NCBI GenBank assembly: GCA_965644295.1
Contig: CBFFRP010000104.1
Coordinates: 1-42,302 of the forward strand
Direction: 5' to 3'
DNA from: Paraphysomonas bandaiensis
Taxonomy: Eukaryota; Chrysophyceae
DNA: 42,302 nt
Positions 34,301-42,302 of this stretch are shown here, in pieces (position 1 is the stretch's first letter; every line of letters begins with the position of its first letter). The notes under the pieces are model-generated. The model ran no database searches, was not told the origin of the DNA, and saw only the letters and a list, made by a program, of their open reading frames with translations. The translations under genes were made by a program, and so were the position numbers.

Positions 34301-36279
34301 TACACATTTTCTGTGAAGATACTAGCTCCATTGATGTGGACTCAAACCGGCAACGCTCCCTCTCCAACTCTCCCTGTAAGTTCTGAAGAAGAGTACGAGA
34401 TGTATTCAACTCTGATTCTAATCTGTCATGTGCCCGGATAATATCAGACTGAGATTCAGCACGAGAACTCATTTCCTCCAACCTATATACAAGTGCTAGG
34501 ATTACATAATTTATGTCTTCACTACATTGCATACTTTTCTGATACTTTGGCAAGATCCCCCTCGAGCTCTCTCACTCGCCGAGTCTCTCTTTCTAGTTCC
34601 CGCTGTGTCTCTCTGGAGGCTGTTCGGGCTGTTGCAAGCTCCACACCCAAGCTCTCGTTGCGCCCTCTCTCCCTATCTAACTCCCCCTGCAGATTTTGAA
34701 GTAATAGGCGGGATGCACTCAATTCTGCATCGAGCTTTTCATTTTTTTTTCTCAGTGCCATCTGAGCTTCTTCTGCAACAGGAAAGGAAGACCGAATACG
34801 AGACAATTCCTGACTGAGCTCACGTGATTTCTCTTGCTCTACGAAGAGCCGGGTTTCTGAGATATCATTGCTGTTGTGAAATCTCTCTTTTATGCTCTCT
34901 ATTTCCTTAACAAGTAAAGCATTTTCCTGCTTTGCCACATTGAAGTCGACCTGTAGCGTTTCATGTCGCTGCAGAGCAACTTTTAGCTGGGTTTCTAAAT
35001 TATTTAACTCGGAATCTTTCTGATCAAGCTTCCTTTTACAGTCTCTCCTTGTTTGGCCAAGCTCAAACCTCAATTCGTCCACTCTCTCACAAGCCTGCTC
35101 CTCTAGCTCAGATACTCGAGCTGCACCTCCTTGAGAGGCTGTCTCCAGTGCATTCTCATATGACTCGAGAACGTCATCGCATGCCGTCAACAAGGCGTCC
35201 AGGGTTGGGACAGACAGTTTCTTATGCTCCTGTTTAGTGAAGCAGATAAGAGTGGTAGTATCGCATACGGTGGAGTAGATCATAAAGAGTACAAAATGGT
35301 TTCACCACTTGATTACACGCATAACACAAGATTAGCGCATCACAATGTGAGAAACATAGGACAGGATGAGGAATTGCCACAAGACGCTAAAGTGTATGCA
35401 GGAAAAAGCAATAGGACAGCGAAACATATATTGCATTATGAAACTGAATCATCCAACACAAGTTGCATAGAGGTGAATTGTAGGCGACAGTGTAGTACCT
35501 ACCTGCCCTAATTGTGCATTTATTTTGCATATTATGCCTTTAAGCGTATCCTCTACTCTTTCTGAAGCTGAAATCAGCTGGGACTTCTCGTTCTCTAAGT
35601 TGCTCAGAATCTCTAGTTGCGAATTCTCATAGCTTTGAAACTTGTCCTTCAGCACGTCGAGCTGCCATGGCATCACGACGTTAAATTGATATACACAATA
35701 TACAAATTAATCACAATATACACAACGTATCCGCCATCTCAAAAGCACATACAATAACACGATAATCACCTCGCTCTCGGCCTTCAAACATTTCATTTTC
35801 CAAGCATCTGCCTCCCCAGTTTGGCCAAACCCATAAACCGATGATAAAGGTGTTTGTTCAGAACGAATATTGTCACCAGGACATTCTTTAACAAAATCCA
35901 TCATTGATCCCTTGTCGTCTGTGCCATGGTCATCATTCCACGCCATTCTGGGCTCCGTGGGGATACCACAATCTGAAACTCTTTGCGATCTAGCTTTCGC
36001 ATATATTGTGCGGTAATGATTCATCGCGGGGTGCTCCCAGCTGCTTTCTGAGGTAGCAGTGTTGAAATAGTAAATGTCACCTTTATCGGTAGCGTATTCC
36101 ACCCATTCAGTGGGCAGTTTGGCTTTCAAACTCTGTCGAGCAATCCACAGTAACTTATCATCTTCATGAGGGTCCATACCAAGCTCGATAGCCCTCGCCA
36201 CCACCTCCCTGTGCCCAATATCATCATCTCGTCGTGGACTATTCTCAAATGCTAAAGCGATAAAGTCATGAGAGGACAT
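31363..36279 (-). CDS. Kinesin-14 motor with N-terminal CEP164-like WW module, 14 exons
   Basis: Fourteen exons from ATG 36279 to TAG 31363 join in frame into 1,283 residues. Boundaries: 36279-35770, 35661-35503, 35229-34535, 34482-34222, 34176-33895, 33847-33713, 33666-33524, 33474-33401, 33351-32522, 32406-32239, 32181-31974, 31899-31766, 31682-31482, 31414-31363. Residues about 25-95 hold [17 protein letters not shown] and a WW domain (W59, YYF 70-72, W81, P84) followed by [10 protein letters not shown], the layout of the CEP164 N-terminus. A long coiled coil follows. The motor begins at [13 protein letters not shown] (about 947), with P-loop GQTSSGKT (1032-1039), switch I NEHSSRSH, switch [10 protein letters not shown], and ends [17 protein letters not shown]-terminal motor behind a coiled coil defines minus-end-directed kinesin-14. 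The WW module suggests a centriole, basal-body or ciliary role. Confidence 0.92.
33899..34761 (-). repeat. Duplicated coiled-coil exon modules inside the kinesin gene
   Basis: The end of exon 3 (about 34539-34761) and exon 5 (about 33899-34121) are almost identical over some 220 bp, including silent sites. Both encode [20 protein letters not shown] and [20 protein letters not shown]. Exon 4 between them carries a diverged version ([20 protein letters not shown]). The three modules end in the same intron phase, so this is tandem exon duplication, the outer pair recent or kept alike by gene conversion. Confidence 0.9.
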
Positions 36280-37015
36280 GCGTCTGTTCCCTTATATCAA
36301 ATACGGACAATTCTCCTCATGCTTGTCGGTTATAACAAACAGCTGCGATTCATCAGAGGAGTTCATTCATTTATTGAGGATAGCCCAGTCTCAGTCTCAG
36401 TGTACCATGCCCTGCATTCCTGCTATGATAGTTCGTGCTTGTGTTATCCGTGACTGAGTGGGACTGATTTGGTTCTCCTCACGACATACACACATGTCAG
36501 ATATAAGCATAGGCATACTACATACTGTATACCAGTACACAGTATACAAATACCGCACTTGGACACGGCTCCAATTGGACAAATATATACTGTGGTATAC
36601 TGTAACATACGGTTCCTACTACAGGGATACGAAATCTATTCCATATTGCTGTACTAGAACATACCTCAGTGGGCAGGTACGAATACAGCAGTACATTAAA
36701 CACCACTTCCTGCTGTAGGAAATCCTCCATCCAAGTACTCGAGAGTGCCGTATACGGTATACTGTACTACATACAATACTGCTGCAGGAGATGCTCTCCC
36801 TCAGTCGGGCTCCCACATACAGCAGGCTGCTCATCATATTAATAACACTATCTGGCACATCTACAAAACGTGCGCACATCAACAAATCCGTGGTATCTGC
36901 TACTGCCTTACGTGCCGAAGAGTTTGCTCCCGTCGCCTGCTTGTGTTAATATGGTAAGCTGTTGCTGCGGTGTGTATATCTCCCCCTGCTCCACCTCACT
37001 ACACAAATATCTGAC
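36280..37015. promoter_or_regulatory. Divergent kinesin/VPS26 intergenic region with GTATAC palindromes
   Basis: The 736 bp separate two head-to-head genes. GTATAC occurs five times between about 36525 and 36765, among many GTATAC-like half sites, as in the region at 1345-1736. No core promoter motif could be assigned. Part of the right end (36880-37015) is probably VPS26 5' UTR. Confidence 0.4.
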
Positions 37016-38353
37016 ATGTCGATGAATTATATACAGTTTCGATTCGGTTCAGGACCTAGCATCAACATAAAGTTCTCTGGTTCAGATGAACGATTGAAGA
37101 AAGAAGTTAAAGCTCCTGGCAGTGATAATACAGAGGAGCTTCTGATATATGAGGGACAAGAGGTCGACTATATCGATACCGTCACTGATGTTGTCCTTAT
37201 TTTATATCACAGCCAGTCAAAGGAACCGTTGAAATTATTGTGCCGTCTGGTAAGAAAGTAGATCACCTTGGAATCAAGATTGAAATGATAGGGTTAATTG
37301 GTAAGTATTGCGATATCAATTGACGATACTAATTGATTTTATAAAGATTTATACTATGATCGCGGAAATAGTATTAAGTTTACTACCCTTGTTAGAGAAC
37401 TTGAGCCTTCTGGGTCGCTGAATGACTCTAAGGTAGGGTGTAATTGTTGTATGATATCATCCATGCCTTATGCCTTGAATTTCTTTCATTTTGCTTTAAT
37501 TGGCATGAAACAAAGGTTTATAATATGATGTCGTAGGAGTACCCATTTGATTTCAGCACTGAAAAGCCTTATGAGTCCTATTCTGGTCTTAATGTGCGAT
37601 TGCGCTATATAGTGCGGGTGACTATCACTAGGAATTATAACGGGAGTTTTTCCAAGGAACAAGATATACTTGTACAGAACATATCAGCGGTACGAAATTG
37701 TATGTTTGATCTCCATTGACACAAGAGATAGGCTAGTGTTATATATTTTTTGTATCATATAGATATCTTAGTGAGTACCTTTTCTTCCTTAACTGTATCG
37801 TGTGGTAGATTACTCAAGACCCCGCAACCGGTGGTGCCCCTGCCACACAGCCCCTAAAGATGGAAGTTGGTATTGAGGACTGCCTTCATATTGAATTTGA
37901 ATACGACAAACACAAGTATCACCTGAAGGTAGATTTTTATTTATTTTATGGGTTGTATTTAGCTATGTTGGTATCGCATGAAGTCACCAATAACTGAGTG
38001 GTAAATATATGCAGGATGTCGTGTTGGGGAAGATCTACTTCCTCCTTGTACGCATTAAAATCAAGCATATGGAGCTTGCAGTCATTCGCCGAGAATCAGC
38101 TGGAAGTGGGCAGAACACCTACAATGAATCCGAGAACATAACCAAGTTCGAGCTGATGGATGGGGCGCCTGTCAAAGGGGAATGCATTCCCATCCGCCTA
38201 TTTCTGAGTCATCTTCCACTGACACCAACCCATCGATCGGTCAACAACACATTCTCGGTCAAGTACTACCTAAACCTAGTACTTATTGATGAAGAGGACA
38301 GGAGGTACTTTAAACAGCAGGAAATTATCCTTTGGCGCAAGGAGTTGCACTAG
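37016..38353 (+). CDS. VPS26: Retromer subunit VPS26, 6 exons
   Basis: Exons 37016-37162, 37213-37300, 37347-37432, 37537-37689, 37809-37928 and 38015-38353 (TAG) join in frame through introns of 50, 46, 104, 119 and 86 bp into 310 residues. Matches along the length include LLIYEGQEPVKGTV, HLGIKIEMIG, DLYYDRGNS, FDFSTEKPYESYSG, MEVGIEDCLHIEFEY, YFLLVRIKIKHMEL, ELMDGAPVKGE and the closing YYLNLVLIDEEDRRYFKQQE. VPS26 is the arrestin-fold subunit of the retromer cargo complex with VPS35 and VPS29, recycling receptors from endosomes to the Golgi or plasma membrane. The long C-terminal tail of animal VPS26 is absent, as in many protists. The first intron is placed so that GTCGAC starts it; the alternative donor 18 bp later gives a 32-bp intron and breaks the alignment. 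Confidence 0.97.
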
Positions 38354-38736
38354 ACGATGTCAATATGTGATAATTGGCTGAATCGATCCGATGGACAATT
38401 GTGTTGTTAGACAAGCTGTGTAATGAGTCCGTAGCTACGCAAGATTAGTGAGCAATTACCTGGTGATGAGTTATTAGATGTATGCGTCTTTAATAATTTA
38501 AATTGCAGCAACTACTTAACAAAGCAGCTGCTTGGGCTTTATTATGTCAGCGTACAGCATCGCCATGTTGAAATGCATATGGTACTGAAATGTAGTGCTG
38601 TATTTTCTATTGAGTGCAATGTAGAGTGTAGTCAACAATACTAAACAGCTATGTAGCTACAAAGCTGAAATGTGTGTAGGCAAAATATATAATGTAGTAT
38701 ACTGTCAGAAAATACGCTAGTAAAGTTATTTGAATC
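38354..38736. other. Convergent 3' intergenic region
   Basis: About 380 bp between the convergent VPS26 and DUF7869-like genes. Nothing recognised beyond the expected 3' UTRs. Confidence 0.5.
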
Positions 38737-41454
38737 TCACCATTGCATGATGTTGTCATCTTCGCTACTACTTTCACAATCAACGGAGGCATCCGACAAT
38801 ACCACTCCACCACCATTATTGCTGGATATCGATTGTGCACGCGTAGATACGTCTGCAATATCGCGAAGCAAAACTACACCTTGATTTCCCACTCCATCAG
38901 GTGGCGAATCTATTTCACCAAACGCAATCCATCCACCATCTAACTTTCGTTCAAATGACTTGTCAGGGGGGTTATCAGGATAAAATTCTCCTCCTCGCTT
39001 GTTCTTCCAGTATATACGATGTCCTCCATTTCTTATAGAAACTACTTGACCCTGGCGAGTGAATGATGAAGACATGTCGTTCGGAATACTTCTTCCGAGA
39101 ACAAATTTAAATTTTCCAACCTCATCAGGAGAGAGTTTCTTTCTTCTCTTCCACTTTCTGAAAATATTTACTTGTGCAGGTAGTGCACTTCTCTCCACTA
39201 CATCACCGTTGATAGTGCACCTCTCAACCCTAGCAAAGTTCTCACTGTGGTAATCATCCCGTTTAAAACCCCAGCGTGACCATTTGACACAGTCCGTTGT
39301 CCTCATCCTCGTTAAGTCACTACAGATATTGCGACCATCATTCGGTAAATGAACTTCAGTCTGATCGATTGGCTCACCGGAGAACAGAATATCTCCTAAT
39401 GGAATATTAAGAGGGTGTTGCTGAACGTACTCTTCAACGGTATCTACGGCAGGTGCTTCATCTCTTGCCCATGCATTCCACTCATCGAGGGCTGCTGAAT
39501 GCTTTTGATGAAAATCAGTCCGTACTTTTATCATTACATTATCAAGGACCTCTCGAGATCCTTCAGAAAAAGAATAAGGTGATGGTAATTCGAACGGTAA
39601 GGAATCAAGAATTCGCATTCCATCTACCATGATTCCTCTCCTGACATCGCGCATAGGGTAATCGAAAACATCCACGACTTTCGCGTAAATTCCACAGCGC
39701 TTAGTGGGGTCTGCTACGATTTGAACTACATCCTCGGCACAGTACGCGCGATAAAATACACGCACTCCGTGTTTGAAGTAAACTGGATCAGGAGTGACAG
39801 CCTCAAAAGTCCACTGCAACTGCGTCTTCTCACCCTTAATTTGGGCGTTTAACCGTTTGTCTGTATGAGCGTCCAATAGTTTCTTGTAGTCTGGAATCGC
39901 GAAAAGATCTTCCACAGTGCAGCGTGATTTCTTTGTCGACAGTGCAGATTCAATGTGATCTTTGTACTGTTGTGGGGTGTACACGTATTTGGATCTGGAC
40001 ATACATATTAACACAAAAAGACAACGTAAAGTAAGAGTTCATATTGCGTCGTACCTTATTTTCTTCCACAAAGTACCATACTTAGAATCAATATCTTCGT
40101 GCGTATGCCCCACCATTAGTCGAGTCAACACTAAACGCTTACACAGACGTCGTGCTACAATCAATTCACAGAGTGCAAACCAACAATACGCTGTGTTTTC
40201 TGGACCTCCATCAATTTGATAGAAAACAGTATCCGGTAATTTCCCCTCCGCGTTGATGGTTTTCTGTAAAGTATCTAGAAAACAATGCATCGCCACATTT
40301 GCACAGTTGTTAACTGTATGAAACGTACGGTAGATGATAATTCCTCGATTGTGATTAAGTACTCCTTGAAGATGCTGCGGCAGACTATCTGCCCCCCAAC
40401 TGTTTTGATTCCCAAAATGTGGAAGAATGCAATGATTCTGGGCCATTCCATCTGATATGCACGACATAAAACTCGACTTTTGCATAATCGCTTTGTTCCG
40501 ACGCTCCGCATAGGCCGCCCGTTCCCCCATGTATGCACTGCGGTGCAGTGCGTGCATCGTGGTGACATACTCCCTGTCCATTTGTGACTTGTGAGTACGT
40601 CGCAGTGTGCTTAGGTCAGCACAGCATTGACATTTACCAGTAACTGCTTTGAACTCTCGGATTTTCACATATGGCAGGCAGTTGGTCCAAATCGATGCAA
40701 ATTGATCAACAGAAACTGCAGGTATCTCAGCGTGCTGCAGGTCCAGCGTGTACTCTCTGTATATTTCAACAATATGTCGAGGCTCTAAATGGATTTCTCC
40801 TCCTAGGTTAGGTTGATAATCACCCACCAGCTTGAAATGATCTAGCATCCATCCGTATGCAGATAGAACCTAAACGTAGTACATTATTATTGTCACATAA
40901 ACTACATTATTATACATAATATAATTACAAATACAGACAACACGTCCAATATAATTTTAAAAATCTACTCACCACGGGGCTGTTGGGTAGTTTCGCAGCA
41001 GCCACTTGCCGCTTGGTCAAATGAATACCAAAAGACTTCGCAACTCTTCTCAATCCGGCAAGTACAGCAAGAGGAGAAGTACTGTGGTCTGAGAATACTT
41101 GTGACGAGTTTGTCGTGCCAGTTTTGAGTTCACGAACAACCATATCAACATGTGATGGTGACACACCATACACATTACAAAAACAATCCTTGCATACGCC
41201 AGATACCCGTGTCTTCATCTTGTCTCCAATCTTCCATTCCATTTTGCAATAACCGGAATCTGAGTGTCGAGACACTATACAGGTCTCTAGTATCTGACGG
41301 ATGTGATCCCTTCGTTCTGCACGATTCATTGAATCTCGAGCTTTAAGGGACTCAAACACCAACATCTTTCCTTGTTCATAACCGAGGGTTCGGAGTAGAC
41401 ACATATCCTGGCAACATGCTGATCTCGTAATTGCATCTGCGTGGCTCTCCAAGG
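38737..41454 (-). CDS. DUF7869-like (RNase-H-fold, transposase-like) protein, 5' end incomplete
   Basis: Exons 41454-40973, 40869-40055 and 39994-38737 (TAA or equivalent stop at 38737) join in frame through introns of 103 and 60 bp to about 850 residues. The N-terminal part has paired cysteines (ACCQDMC), RAERR and VCKDCFCNVYGVS, as in proteins that carry DUF7869. The middle has a CxCC cluster (CQCC), then candidate acidic residues of an RNase-H-like core: ISDGMAQ, YQIDGGPEN and GHTHEDIDSKYG. The C-terminal 400 residues are unrecognised but intact, with a basic patch (RKWKRRKKLS) and an acidic tail. The family is widespread and looks transposase-derived; the biochemical role is unknown. The frame enters through an acceptor at 41455-41457, so the start codon is in an upstream exon that I cannot place. 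Confidence 0.75.
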
Positions 41455-41562
41455 CTACAGTATCTACGGAGAGCAGGATTAGCTATAACGTCGACGTCAT
41501 AAATTGTAAAATATAGTAGAAGCAAAATATATAAGGAAAATGCTTCAATATATATATATATA

Positions 41563-42024
41563 TATATACAGTTTCAATGATGAGAGCACAGGTTCAACCA
41601 AGCCAGGGACTGGGACGATCTAAGCAGAAGCTACGCTGCCAATCATCTACCTGCCATTAACCCTGGGAGGGAGCACGCTGAGGAGTTTCACCTCATTAAT
41701 TCATCAAACTCACATAAGTGAGGAGAAATAACTCCGCGCTCAATCACCATGAATCCATATATACATACATACATAGACAACATCAATAAACAATTGTATG
41801 AGAACAATTATATATACAGTTTCAATGATGAGAGCACAGGTTCAACCAAGCCAGGGACTGGGACGATCTAAGCAGAAGCTACGCTGCCAATCATCTACCT
41901 GCCATTAACCCTGGGAGGGAGCACGCTGAGGAGTTTCACCTCATTAATTCATCAAACTCACATAAGTGAGGAGAAATAACTCCGCGCTCAATCACCATGA
42001 ATCCATATATACATACATATATAG
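41563..42024. repeat. Two 214-bp direct repeats separated by 34 bp
   Basis: Copies at 41563-41776 and 41811-42024 are virtually identical over about 209 bp (period 248). Each begins in a TATATACAG run and ends in ATATATACATACATA. Inside are short hairpins, for example CTCAC-ATAA-GTGAG and GAGG...CCTC. There is no open frame. It lies just upstream of the DUF7869-like gene and may belong to its transposon end, its promoter, or a duplicated non-coding RNA. Confidence 0.95.
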
Positions 42025-42302
42025 TACAGGAACGAATACAGACATCTATCAGTGGATCCGACTATACCTGTGAGATTGCGTCGTCTCGAAAGAGCTGATG
42101 GCATTTATTGGAAGAGGGCCTGAATAAGTGCTTATGATGGCAGCTATAATTCAACCTGTGACCGAGTAAGCACTCGACTATACCACTCAACACTATCCTA
42201 ACTCTAGAACTGTCACGCTTTACTATCATATCTATCTATGGTGTGTTAATATGATGCATATGTATTATGGTCATTATGTGCATGTTGTAAGCACTGCTTG
42301 TG

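Noticed and set aside
35224-35511. 95-codon plus-strand frame inside the 273-bp kinesin intron
   Set aside because: No recognisable motif; probably chance. The intron is unusually long, so a missed exon remains possible.
41563-42024. C/D-box snoRNA or tRNA-derived SINE in the 214-bp repeats
   Set aside because: ATGATGA (C box-like) and GGTTCAAC (B box-like) are present, but there is no terminal stem, no properly placed D box and no A box at the right distance.
1-42302. CRISPR arrays, rRNA and tRNA genes
   Set aside because: No spaced-repeat pattern, no rRNA core segment and no cloverleaf with matching A/B boxes were found by reading both strands.

Overview
The window is nuclear DNA of a eukaryote, probably a unicellular, flagellate-type protist. 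Genes are broken by GT-AG introns, most of them 45-65 bp. There are no bacterial operons and no ribosome-binding-site pattern. Neighbouring genes are often divergent pairs, and intergenic DNA is AT-rich with tetranucleotide microsatellites and transposon debris. An AP2 DNA-binding domain beside a CEP164-like (centriole/cilium) module, a DOCK protein and a kinesin-14 argues against animals and fungi. A stramenopile or another SAR/algal-lineage protist fits best, but this is inference. I re-derived the gene models by joining exons by reading phase; every junction given keeps frame.

Left part (1-13 kb): a basic unknown protein (-) sits head-to-head with a METTL2/6/8-type tRNA m3C methyltransferase (+). 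A six-exon phosducin-like protein (-) sits head-to-head with a single-exon AP2-domain protein (+) across a GGTA microsatellite. A divergent pair of three-RRM, ELAV/CELF-like paralogues (7.9-9.0 kb - and 9.7-11.0 kb +) shares three intron positions. Between and after these lie a dispersed repeat copy (6.2-6.6 kb) and a near-perfect 61-bp fold-back (12.7 kb).

Middle part (13-30 kb): a 2,379-residue DOCK-family GEF (-) faces the diphthamide J-protein DPH4 (+) across a 470-bp ATAC array. A dead Ty1/copia 3' fragment follows. Next is an arsenite-methyltransferase-like gene (-) with an in-frame TGA exactly where the catalytic cysteine of the CxxGA motif should be, followed by a full conserved C-terminus; it is a strong selenoprotein candidate. 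A disordered coiled-coil protein (+) and a hAT-type MITE come next.

Right part (30-42 kb): a second copy of the dispersed repeat; a 14-exon kinesin-14 (-) whose N-terminus resembles the CEP164 WW module; a divergent retromer subunit VPS26 (+); a three-exon gene (-) with a DUF7869-like, RNase-H-fold transposase-like domain; and two 214-bp direct repeats upstream of it.

Most genes are housekeeping or cytoskeletal: tRNA and EF2 modification, retromer sorting, small-GTPase signalling, microtubule motor. I see no coordinated cluster. The most promising novelties are the TGA-containing methyltransferase with its duplicated, structured 3' end, and the CEP164-like/kinesin-14 fusion.
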